Part shown: positions 1 through 5,428 of the stretch, one piece after another | How the letters are laid out: every line of letters begins with the position of its first letter | Position numbering within the stretch: the stretch's first letter is position 1 | Source of the DNA: Candidatus Woesearchaeota archaeon | Lineage (GTDB): Archaea > Nanobdellota > Nanobdellia > SCGC-AAA011-G17 > GW2011-AR17 | NCBI GenBank assembly: GCA_016211095.1 | Contig: JACQSW010000152.1 | Location: 1 to 6,667 of the forward strand | DNA length: 6,667 nt | Reading direction: 5' to 3' | Program-made: the position numbers and the translations under genes | Notes under the pieces: model-generated | The model's input: only the letters and a program-made list of their open reading frames with translations | Told to the model about the DNA's origin: nothing | The model's database searches: none

Positions 1-462
1 AAAGAATATATATCTTACTTAGGAAATTCTTATTTGTTTTTTGAGTTATTGAAGTTTTCCTATTCAGTAAAACACCAGCTTAATTCACCAAGAAAAATCT
101 TCTTAGTAGACTCAGCATTCAACCAAATATGCGGGGCAAACTTTTCAGAGAACAAAGGAAAAATAGTTGAAAACATGGTGTTTATTGAATTAAAAAGAAG
201 AAAGAAAGATGTATTTTATTATGCCAAAAAAAACGAATGTGATTTTATAACAAAAGAAGGAACAAAAATAACAGAAGCCATACAGGTATGCTACACCTTA
301 AATAAAGAGAATAGGGAAAGAGAAATAGCTGGCTTATTAGAAGCAATAGACGAATTTAAGCTGAAGAGAGGATTAATGCTAACTAACGAACAAACAGAAG
401 AGATAAGCATAGGCAACAAAAAGATAATAGTCCTGCCCATATCCAAATGGCTGTTAGAGTGA
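1..462 (+). CDS. AAA ATPase of COG1373 family, C-terminal DUF4143 part (5' truncated)
   Basis: The reading frame is open from base 1, so the gene enters from outside the window; 153 residues and a TGA stop are visible. The first in-frame start-like codon, a TTG at 34, lies inside the conserved region (EYISYLGNSYLFFELLKFSYS) and is not the true start. The remainder matches the C-terminal DUF4143 region of archaeal COG1373 ATPases: SPRKIFLVDSAF (visible residues 29-40), ENMVFIELKRR (57-67), ECDF (79-82) and EAIQVCY (92-98), ending in the family-typical PISKWLLE. DUF4143 belongs to the PD-(D/E)XK nuclease-like fold; here Asp81 and Glu92 are present, but the usual lysine is Gln95, so nuclease activity is doubtful. 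The Walker A/B ATPase half and its N-terminal DNA-binding region would lie upstream. Family role is poorly known; mobile or defence-related functions have been suggested. Confidence is high for the family, low for any function. Confidence 0.85.
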   Translation, partial: KEYISYLGNSYLFFELLKFSYSVKHQLNSPRKIFLVDSAFNQICGANFSENKGKIVENMVFIELKRRKKDVFYYAKKNECDFITKEGTKITEAIQVCYTLNKENREREIAGLLEAIDEFKLKRGLMLTNEQTEEISIGNKKIIVLPISKWLLE

Positions 463-641
463 CGCCCCCCCTGGTTGGCAGTGCCCCACCCACATTGTAG
501 GGGTTAGAATTCATCCATAGGCTAAAAGCCAATGATTTTTCTTCCGACAAGGAAGTATAAAAGTTGAAGCCTATTTTGGTCACGCATTTTCAAGCAGAAT
601 ATCGTCCTTCGAGGGACAATCTTTACGGTAAAGCTTTTTTT
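463..641 (+). ncRNA. Candidate structured RNA or IS200/IS605-type element end remnant
   Basis: No credible protein is encoded here; the + frame that continues as PLVGSAPPTL is broken by several stops. The region holds serial potential helices: GGT/ACC with GGC/GCC at 473-490; CCCC 484-487 with GGGG 500-503; a perfect 7-bp pairing ATAGGCT 517-523 with AGCCTAT 568-574 that encloses a CTTCC/GGAAG hairpin (541-555); GTCC/GGAC at 604-617; and CTTTA/TAAAG at 621-633, followed by seven T. GGCT 520-523 can alternatively pair with AGCC 527-530, and TTGAA 564-568 with TTCAA 589-593, so a switch or pseudoknot is possible. The density of helices and the TTTTCAAG near 587-594 recall the 3' end of TnpB elements, where guide (omega) RNA overlaps the right end. 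That assignment is inference from pattern memory; no intact tnpB is in the window. It begins directly after the ATPase stop codon. Confidence 0.4.
621..641 (+). terminator. Hairpin plus U-tract terminator
   Basis: CTTTA (621-625) pairs with TAAAG (629-633) around a CGG loop, followed by one C and a run of seven T (635-641). This would end transcription of the ATPase gene or of the structured region before the next operon. Archaeal termination depends mainly on the U tract, so the hairpin may be incidental. Confidence 0.55.
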
Positions 642-689
642 ACAATTTTTGGAGTGTTTACGTCGAAGCTTTCCACATACGAAAAAGGA

Positions 690-702
690 AAAAATTAATT
701 AA
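690..702 (+). promoter_or_regulatory. Possible TATA box for the pilin-like operon
   Basis: An AT-rich stretch AAAAATTAATTAA lies about 32-44 bases before the ATG at 734, preceded by the purine stretch GAAAAAGG that could serve as a BRE. Initiation would fall near 720, giving a very short pyrimidine-rich leader (CTTCTTTCTTTTG) with no Shine-Dalgarno sequence. The match to the archaeal consensus is only fair, so this is a position-based call. Confidence 0.35.
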
Positions 703-733
703 CGGCTAAACCCCTTCTTTCTTTTGTTTGTTT

Positions 734-1777
734 ATGAAAAAAAAGGTGTTCAACAAAAAAGGCATGGAGATGTCTATCATCAAATACCTTTTTGGCATGC
801 TTGCCGGGGCGTTAATCCTGATATTCTTTTTTAGCTTCGCAATGAAGCATAAGGGTATAAGCGAAAATTTGGAGTCTAACCAGCTTGTTTTCAGCTTTGA
901 TGATGCATTGACTGCTTTCGGCGCAAGCGGGGACTCAAACAAGGAATACCTTTTTACCCAGCCGACAGAGCTAATTTTTTCTGAGGGCACTGTTTCGAGC
1001 AAGGGGAGTGTTGCGAAGAAAACTGAGAAGGTTGTTTTCAGCCGGGAAAGGGTTGTGGGCAAAAAGTTGCTGGCGTGGACGAAGAGGTGGAAGTTTGTTT
1101 TCAGCGTGGAAAACTTCTTTTACTTAACCAATGATAGGGTAAAAATTTATTTGGTTTACAACAGCAAGGATTCTTCCCAAGATTCTGAAAGTTTTGTTAA
1201 GGATTTGCTGGAGGGCGGGGAGAGCGTGCCTACAAGATTCCACATCGAAGCAATAGACTATAATAATCTGAACCAAAAAAAGGCTGTTGATGATTTGAAA
1301 AAGATGCTTGGCAACTTTGACGAGATAAGATTTGTGTTTTTCTCAAATCCTGGCAAATTAGTGATTAGCCTTCCAGAAAAGCTTGGCAAGGTTTACCTTA
1401 TGAGGGTTGATCCGAAAGATAATGGCAAAATTATTTTTCTCAGTGAAAACAGCTCAGAGGGCATTTATTTGGGTAAGGAGATGATGTGGGGTGCAATTTT
1501 TAGCGGCAACGCGGGCATTTATGAGTTTAATGTTAAGCGGGCGCTTGGCAGGCTGGGGGACGTTTCGGGGATTTATGCCCAGAAAACAAATTTTTTGACA
1601 GCCAAAACCCCCCCTGAGTGCGATAATTATTATAATGGCATAAAAAGCAACTTAGCTGGATTGAAGGCTTTGGCTGAGAGCCAGGAATTGGAAGATGTTG
1701 CCCCTTATGTTGAGTTTGAAGAGGCGTTAAAGAGAAACGTGGAAGATTTGAGCGCTGAGTGCCCGGAGGTTTTCTAA
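734..1777 (+). CDS. Membrane-anchored prepilin-like protein with large outer domain (347 aa)
   Basis: First gene of the operon; I do not recognise a named family. I start it at ATG 734 rather than the TTG at 728, because the ATG is followed directly by the basic leader MKKKVFNKKG. The KKG before MEM at residues 8-13, then a hydrophobic helix at about 14-36 (IIKYLFGMLAGALILIFFF), resembles archaeal class III signal peptides cut by a PibD/FlaK-like peptidase after the glycine; it could also be a plain N-terminal anchor. The soluble remainder (about 300 residues) is mixed alpha/beta and should lie outside the membrane. It ends in an apparent helical hairpin bounded by Cys296 and Cys343, the only two cysteines, which could form a disulfide closing it. 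No clear Shine-Dalgarno precedes it. The next gene starts 5 bases after its stop, so the two are co-transcribed. Its coding strand is G+T rich, like its operon partners. Confidence 0.75.
   Translation: MKKKVFNKKGMEMSIIKYLFGMLAGALILIFFFSFAMKHKGISENLESNQLVFSFDDALTAFGASGDSNKEYLFTQPTELIFSEGTVSSKGSVAKKTEKVVFSRERVVGKKLLAWTKRWKFVFSVENFFYLTNDRVKIYLVYNSKDSSQDSESFVKDLLEGGESVPTRFHIEAIDYNNLNQKKAVDDLKKMLGNFDEIRFVFFSNPGKLVISLPEKLGKVYLMRVDPKDNGKIIFLSENSSEGIYLGKEMMWGAIFSGNAGIYEFNVKRALGRLGDVSGIYAQKTNFLTAKTPPECDNYYNGIKSNLAGLKALAESQELEDVAPYVEFEEALKRNVEDLSAECPEVF
1765..1770 (+). promoter_or_regulatory. Shine-Dalgarno that places the start at 1783
   Basis: GGAGGT lies inside the end of the upstream gene, 12 bases before ATG 1783. 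The alternative GTG at 1759 would lie upstream of this site and would add eight residues before the leader, whereas the ATG gives the same MRRAQVEM start as the third gene. The ATG is therefore preferred. Confidence 0.7.
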
Positions 1778-1782
1778 AAATC

Positions 1783-1808
1783 ATGAGGCGGGCTCAGGTT
1801 GAGATGAT
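1783..1808 (+). repeat. 26-base start-of-gene direct repeat, copy 1
   Basis: The first 26 bases of this gene match the first 26 bases of the following gene at 25 positions; the only difference is C versus A at base 7, a synonymous change in the third codon (CGG/AGG, Arg). The identity stops at the start of the transmembrane helix. Confidence 0.85.
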
Positions 1809-2295
1809 GGAGATGATTATTGTTTTGTTCATATTTTTTGTTATGCTAGCAGTTGGCTTGTACTATTATTATAGTTTCAGCGCAAAGGGCATTCAGAGCG
1901 CGGCTGAGGAGACTAAGGCTATGAGTGGGCCTGTATTAATTGCTTCTCTCCCTTATCTTCCTGATTTTCAGTGCAGCTTTGGGGGGAGCGATGAGAACTG
2001 CGTTGATGTTGTTAAAATTTTGAGCTTTGACGGAAAGAAGGGTTATGCTTCTTTGTTTGATAGGAAAAAAATTTATGTTAAGCTGGCTTTTCCGCCGCCA
2101 AAGGGTGGCGTGGAGGATGTGTTGTGTGATGGGGCAAAGTTTAACAGCTTGGATTTTCCTGATAATTGCGGCTATTTTTTGATCAAGGATTATGATACTA
2201 AGGGTAAGCAGGTGAGGATTTTTTCAACGCCTATTCCGCTTTACTATCCGGATAGGTATATTATTGGGGAGTTGGTTGTGGAGGCAGTTTTATGA
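1783..2295 (+). CDS. Prepilin-like membrane protein with RRAQVE leader (170 aa)
   Basis: Conserved hypothetical of a type that, from memory, is common in DPANN archaea. The leader MRRA is followed by QVEMMEM and a hydrophobic helix (about residues 12-32). This matches the class III prepilin layout: basic residues, Ala or Gly at the cut site, Gln at mature position +1, a Glu shortly after, then the helix. If cut after Ala4 the mature protein begins QVEMM. The outer domain of about 135 residues is rich in beta-type sequence and has four cysteines, C64, C73, C115 and C129, in a spacing that suggests two disulfides. The C-terminal part, STPIPLYYPDRYIIGELVVEAVL, looks like edge strands. Its TGA overlaps the next ATG in ATGA, so the third gene is probably translated by coupling. 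Likely role: a minor pilin or pseudopilin-like surface component. That role is inferred from the leader and layout only. Confidence 0.78.
   Translation: MRRAQVEMMEMIIVLFIFFVMLAVGLYYYYSFSAKGIQSAAEETKAMSGPVLIASLPYLPDFQCSFGGSDENCVDVVKILSFDGKKGYASLFDRKKIYVKLAFPPPKGGVEDVLCDGAKFNSLDFPDNCGYFLIKDYDTKGKQVRIFSTPIPLYYPDRYIIGELVVEAVL
2280..2284 (+). promoter_or_regulatory. Shine-Dalgarno of the third operon gene
   Basis: GGAGG sits 7 bases before ATG 2292, within the last codons of the upstream gene. With the ATGA stop/start overlap this supports both the chosen start and translational coupling. Confidence 0.7.
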
Positions 2296-2317
2296 GGAGG
2301 GCTCAGGTTGAGATGAT
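2292..2317 (+). repeat. 26-base start-of-gene direct repeat, copy 2
   Basis: Second copy of the repeat at 1783-1808, with one mismatch. In this copy the mismatch creates AGGAGG directly after the start codon (2295-2300), an internal Shine-Dalgarno-like string of unknown importance. Confidence 0.85.
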
Positions 2318-2771
2318 TGGGTTGCTTATCATAGTTTTTTTGCTGATAGTGGTTGGATTCTTTTTTTTGCAGTTAAGCAAGCCTAAGGAGTCTAATGTTG
2401 AGGCGGGTAAGGAGAGTGTTAGGGTTAATTCTTTGTTGAATGCTATGAAGAAGTTCACTGTTTGTGAGGGCTATTCTTTAAATGATGTTTTGGCGAATTG
2501 CGAAAATGGTGATGCAGCTGTTTGCGGGGCAAGTTCAAGCTGCGGCTTGGCTAAGGATACGGTTAAGAATATAAGCGATGCCTTGCTCGTCACTTATAAT
2601 TATAAGTTTGTTGTTGATGAGCTGGCAAATTTTGAGGTTTCAAGCGGCAGGTGTGTTGAGGGTGTTGATAAGATTTCTAGCGCTGAGTCTTTCCTTTCTG
2701 TTGGCGGGGGGAAAAAGCTTACTTTGAGTTATAGTTTTTGTAAGCGGGCGGCTGATTCTTCCTCAAAATAG
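2292..2771 (+). CDS. Cysteine-rich prepilin-like membrane protein with RRAQVE leader (159 aa)
   Basis: Last gene of the operon. The leader MRRA followed by QVEMIG and a helix at about residues 9-28 (GLLIIVFLLIVVGFFFLQL) again fits a class III prepilin signal with cleavage after Ala4. The AQVEMIGLL form is one I associate with many small DPANN pilin-like proteins. The outer domain has six cysteines (58, 70, 78, 84, 121, 150). The first four fall in a segment of the form C-EGYSLNDVLANC-C-C that resembles a recurrent pattern in such proteins (a helix after the anchor, then C...L.DLL..C), so up to three disulfides are possible in an extracytoplasmic setting. No catalytic motif is visible. Length is near that of typical archaeal minor pilins. 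Named function unknown; it is likely to assemble with its two operon partners. A T run at 2777-2783 follows the stop. Confidence 0.78.
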   Translation: MRRAQVEMIGLLIIVFLLIVVGFFFLQLSKPKESNVEAGKESVRVNSLLNAMKKFTVCEGYSLNDVLANCENGDAAVCGASSSCGLAKDTVKNISDALLVTYNYKFVVDELANFEVSSGRCVEGVDKISSAESFLSVGGGKKLTLSYSFCKRAADSSSK

Positions 2772-2776
2772 TGGTG

Positions 2777-2851
2777 TTTTTTTAGTGGGTAAGATGAAGT
2801 ATTACAACCAAAATAATAGCTACAATAAAGTGATTAAAAACCTCACTTTTT
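2777..2851 (+). terminator. Terminator region of the pilin-like operon
   Basis: A run of seven T at 2777-2783 lies 5 bases after the stop. Further on, AAAGTGA (2827-2833) pairs perfectly with TCACTTT (2843-2849) over a 9-base loop and runs into more T. Either or both could end the operon transcript; the second has the classical hairpin plus U form. Confidence 0.5.
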
Positions 2852-2932
2852 GGGTTAAAATGCGTCCAGAAGCCCTGACAAGCCAAAATTCGCTAAAAAA
2901 AGCCAAAAAATAACCTCTAAACCATAGAAATT

Positions 2933-2981
2933 CTTATAAAGCAAGCAAATAACTAAAAGGTTAGTCATAAAAGCTTTAAAG
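2933..2981 (+). promoter_or_regulatory. Possible upstream promoter boxes and dyad before the S-layer gene
   Basis: Two further TATA-like sequences lie upstream of the best one: CTTATAAAG at 2933-2941 and CTTTAAAG at 2974-2981. Between them ACTAA (2952-2956) and TTAGT (2961-2965) form a perfect dyad around AAGG, about where transcription from the first box would begin, so it could be an operator. In an AT-rich spacer such matches occur by chance. The 337-base gap 2772-3108 shows no protein gene or tRNA. Confidence 0.3.
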
Positions 2982-3007
2982 AGATATTGCTATACAAGAC
3001 AACAACC

Positions 3008-3023
3008 CAAAAGCTTAAATATG
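3008..3023 (+). promoter_or_regulatory. Main TATA box and BRE for the S-layer gene
   Basis: CTTAAATA (3014-3021), preceded by a purine-rich CCAAAAG, is the best archaeal box A in the gap. Initiation about 26 bases downstream of its centre falls near 3044, giving a leader of about 65 bases that starts immediately before the first leader hairpin. The sequence AAAAGCTT-AAA occurs both here (from 3009) and at 2969, hinting at tandem promoters. Confidence 0.6.
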
Positions 3024-3046
3024 ACCCACAAAAAAGTTAAAGCAAC

Positions 3047-3066
3047 CTGCAAAAAAAGTTTTGCAG
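3047..3066 (+). promoter_or_regulatory. Perfect 8-bp hairpin at the predicted 5' end of S-layer mRNA
   Basis: CTGCAAAA (3047-3054) pairs perfectly with TTTTGCAG (3059-3066) around a 4-base AAAG loop. It lies within a few bases of the transcription start predicted from the TATA box. A hairpin right at a 5' end is known to protect some very abundant bacterial mRNAs such as ompA; the same role here is inference. Confidence 0.55.
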
Positions 3067-3085
3067 AAAAAAAAAACAGATGATT

Positions 3086-3105
3086 AAAACACTAGGAGGT
3101 GTTTT
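3086..3105 (+). promoter_or_regulatory. Shine-Dalgarno presented in a 7-bp hairpin
   Basis: AGGAGGTG (3094-3101) is a near-perfect Shine-Dalgarno with 7 bases before ATG 3109, and decides that start. It sits in a hairpin: AAAACAC (3086-3092) pairs with GTGTTTT (3099-3105), leaving TAGGAG in the loop. The 5' half of the Shine-Dalgarno is thus exposed and the 3' half is paired. This could aid ribosome docking or allow control; the stem is AT-rich and weak at high temperature. Confidence 0.65.
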
Positions 3106-3108
3106 TTA

Positions 3109-5343
3109 ATGCAAGAAAAATTTGTGCTGAAAGCAATAAAGAAAGTAGCTGCAATTAGCACAGGAATAGCTATGCTGGGCGCCACCCTAACAGGAGCAAT
3201 GGCACTAGACTTAGCAGATTACCCAGCGCCATTCGTTAGCGCGACAGGGATATACGACAATGCAAACGTATTCGTCGTAGGTGCAAACGCAGCAGCAGCA
3301 GACACACTAGGATTAGCAGACATAACAACAAGCCTGCAATACCTAGCAAAAACAGAAGTAGCAAGCAGCGGAACAGTAGTAGTCGTTGGCGGAGACCAAA
3401 AATTAGCAGACATACCACTAAAAATTGGCCTTAACGACACAACAGACGGATTCACCCAAACAGTAGATGATTCCGACCTAGAAAGCTTCTTGGACACAAC
3501 GTTAAACATAAACATGAACGATGAAGACGAAGACTACGATATACACGAAGAAATAACTCTAGGTGGAGCAACAGGCTCAACAGGATCAGAAACAATAGCT
3601 GTCGAAACAGGGCTAAGCTTTGGATTAAGACAAAGGGAAGAATGGAAAGAAAGAGTTTTCATACCAATAATGAGAAACTCTATCAAATACAACTTCAAGT
3701 TTGACGAAAACTTGAAAGACGCAAACTTCTTCACAACAACCAACGGAACATTCGGAAACACAATCAAGATGCCGTTCCTAGGCAAAACCTTAGAAGTTGC
3801 ATCTGCAACAAACACAACTGTAACAGTAAACGTTGGAGACAAATTCCAGCTAAAATCTGGAGACAGCGTCGAAATTGAGGGCAAAAAAATAACCTTCCAC
3901 CAGGCAGGTAACAGCAAAGCCTTAATCGAAGTTGATGGAAGCACCGCAACTGTTTCAGACAACGATGATGAAGTCATCAACGGCCTAGAAGTCAGGGTAG
4001 AAGACCTACTTGACGAACAAGGCATAGAATTCGATGCGGTAACCTTATGGGTTGGAAAACAAGCTAGGGAACAATATAAGGACAACGACCCATTCGTTGG
4101 TGAAGACCAAACAGACCCACTATGGAGATGGGACTTGGCGAGCTTAAACACCAATAACCCAACAATCGGCATATTATGGGACCTAAACATCGACACAGAA
4201 AATGAGCGAGCAAACCCATTGATACAGCACCCAATATACGAAGGCGAACAAATCTGCCTACCCTGGGACTATGCTTGTATTAAGTTTGATAGCCTAAAAA
4301 TCGACAAATACCAAGATTACGAAGTAGACTTCGACACAGTAGACCTATACAACGACACGTCGAGCTCAGCAACAGCAATTAGGACATCTGCGAACGTAAT
4401 CAAGATAAATGCGGTTGGGGCGTCAGCAACAGGTTTACTAGCGCAAACAAGCCCAGATGACACAACGTTAACAAAAACAGACACAATCTATATTGAAGCC
4501 AACAGCACAAGGGTAAACGTCTACAGAAGAAAACAAGACGAAAGCAAAGCTGTGTTAGCAAAATCGAACGTATCGACAGACACAGGCGGCAACACGCTTG
4601 GATTCAAAATAGATTACAGGGATTCAACGTTCCCAGTGTACCTAAACACCTTCCAAGGTGAATCTGGAGCGAGAAGCTTTAACTTAACGTTCCAAACGGA
4701 ACAAAGCAACGACAACAACCTAACCGTCTTCTTCAAGGAAGATGCGGCGAACAGCTTCAAATACTTAGGGCACGAACAAGGCTACACAACCACAACAAAA
4801 GACATATACTACCTAGGAACAAACGCTGTAGACATAAGTAACTGGAAAGAAAACACTAGAACAGTCGGTGGAATAATGATAAAGGATCCGGAAGCAGACG
4901 CAAGCTCGGACACATTCCACTTTAGCGTACCAGCTGATGACAAAGAATTCAAAGCTAACATCATCATAAGCGCTAAAGGGAAAACCGGAGTAGAAAAATC
5001 CGGCAAATCGTACATACCGACAAAAGTAACGCCAGTAACTAAACTACACACAGAAATAAGCGACCCAACAGCCTACAATCTAGTAGTGGTTGGCGGACCA
5101 TGCGCAAACCCATTAGCAGAAGACCTATTCGGGTACACATGCAGTGGTTGGGCATTCAAGACCGGAGAAGCAGTAGTTAAGTTGGTAGCGAACGGGGACC
5201 ACGTAGCAATGCTGGTCGCTGGAACAACAGCAGACGATACAAGAAGAGCTGCTAAAGCAGTCGCTAACTACGATAGCTACAAATTCAAAGGAACTGAAAA
5301 GGTAGTTAAAGGTACAAGCGCAACCGACATAATGGTTGAATAA
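3109..5343 (+). CDS. S-layer protein, methanococcal/DPANN type (744 aa)
   Basis: Builds the paracrystalline cell envelope. A signal peptide of about 32 residues (basic MQEKFVLKAIKK, hydrophobic core, AMA before LDL) directs Sec export. The mature start LADYPAPFV and the motif VFVVGANAAAADTLGLADI (residues 54-72) match the S_layer_N type. At the other end (about 655-744) NLVVVGGPCANPLAEDL, then VAMLVAGTTADDTRRAAKAVANY, match the S_layer_C type; the two ends probably fold together as one domain. Residues 380-393 (EQICLPWDYACIKF) match a motif recalled from this family. Four cysteines form two close pairs, C383/C390 and C665/C678. Eight N-X-S/T sequons (first at Asn109) suggest N-glycosylation. 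An acidic stretch near 123-146 (DLESFLD, NDEDEDYD) could bind cations. There is no C-terminal membrane anchor, so attachment is by another route. Codons are strongly A- or C-ending with many AAC and GAC, unlike the upstream operon, consistent with very high expression. The strong Shine-Dalgarno fixes the start. Confidence 0.92.
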   Translation: MQEKFVLKAIKKVAAISTGIAMLGATLTGAMALDLADYPAPFVSATGIYDNANVFVVGANAAAADTLGLADITTSLQYLAKTEVASSGTVVVVGGDQKLADIPLKIGLNDTTDGFTQTVDDSDLESFLDTTLNINMNDEDEDYDIHEEITLGGATGSTGSETIAVETGLSFGLRQREEWKERVFIPIMRNSIKYNFKFDENLKDANFFTTTNGTFGNTIKMPFLGKTLEVASATNTTVTVNVGDKFQLKSGDSVEIEGKKITFHQAGNSKALIEVDGSTATVSDNDDEVINGLEVRVEDLLDEQGIEFDAVTLWVGKQAREQYKDNDPFVGEDQTDPLWRWDLASLNTNNPTIGILWDLNIDTENERANPLIQHPIYEGEQICLPWDYACIKFDSLKIDKYQDYEVDFDTVDLYNDTSSSATAIRTSANVIKINAVGASATGLLAQTSPDDTTLTKTDTIYIEANSTRVNVYRRKQDESKAVLAKSNVSTDTGGNTLGFKIDYRDSTFPVYLNTFQGESGARSFNLTFQTEQSNDNNLTVFFKEDAANSFKYLGHEQGYTTTTKDIYYLGTNAVDISNWKENTRTVGGIMIKDPEADASSDTFHFSVPADDKEFKANIIISAKGKTGVEKSGKSYIPTKVTPVTKLHTEISDPTAYNLVVVGGPCANPLAEDLFGYTCSGWAFKTGEAVVKLVANGDHVAMLVAGTTADDTRRAAKAVANYDSYKFKGTEKVVKGTSATDIMVE

Positions 5344-5380
5344 GCCTAAAAAGCTTTTTTTTCTTTTTATTTTTTTTTCT
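5342..5380 (+). terminator. T-rich terminator of the S-layer gene
   Basis: AAGC (5342-5345) can pair with GCTT (5353-5356), followed by an almost unbroken T tract to 5380 with only three other short interruptions. The long U tract fits factor-independent archaeal termination and should separate this gene from the next. Confidence 0.65.
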
Positions 5381-5404
5381 AACAATTTTTCTTTCAAAAA
5401 AAAA

Positions 5405-5414
5405 TGTTATATAT
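5405..5414 (+). promoter_or_regulatory. Possible TATA box for the small membrane protein gene
   Basis: TGTTATATAT lies about 20 bases before ATG 5429. That is closer than the usual distance even for a leaderless mRNA, so either initiation is unusually near or the gene uses another box. There is no clear Shine-Dalgarno between it and the ATG. Confidence 0.35.
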
Positions 5415-5428
5415 GAAGTGGTATAAAA

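Noticed and set aside
383..583. 66-residue minus-strand open frame across the structured segment
   Set aside because: It overlaps the end of the ATPase gene, has no ribosome site or recognisable domain, and its sequence follows from the antisense of the hairpin-rich region.
463..700. Broken tnpB coding sequence
   Set aside because: The frame reading PLVGSAPPTL and onward is suggestive, but it is too short and interrupted to call a pseudogene; no RuvC-like or zinc-finger motif is present.
728..733. TTG start at 728 for the first pilin-like gene
   Set aside because: The ATG at 734 is two codons later, directly before the basic leader, and neither has a Shine-Dalgarno; ATG is the simpler choice.
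706..1062. 118-residue minus-strand open frame opposite the first pilin-like gene
   Set aside because: The sense frame has a clear signal-anchor and operon context, while the antisense frame has no recognisable feature.
1759..1782. GTG start at 1759 for the second pilin-like gene
   Set aside because: It would place eight extra residues before the leader and lies upstream of the GGAGGT site; the ATG at 1783 matches the start of its sister gene.
2800..2835. C/D box guide RNA near AAGATGAAG
   Set aside because: The C box consensus is not met and no matching D box lies at a suitable distance.
3534..4196. 220-residue minus-strand open frame inside the S-layer gene
   Set aside because: It is an antisense shadow caused by the unusual A/C-rich codon use of the S-layer gene; other antisense frames there have the same cause and low-complexity products.
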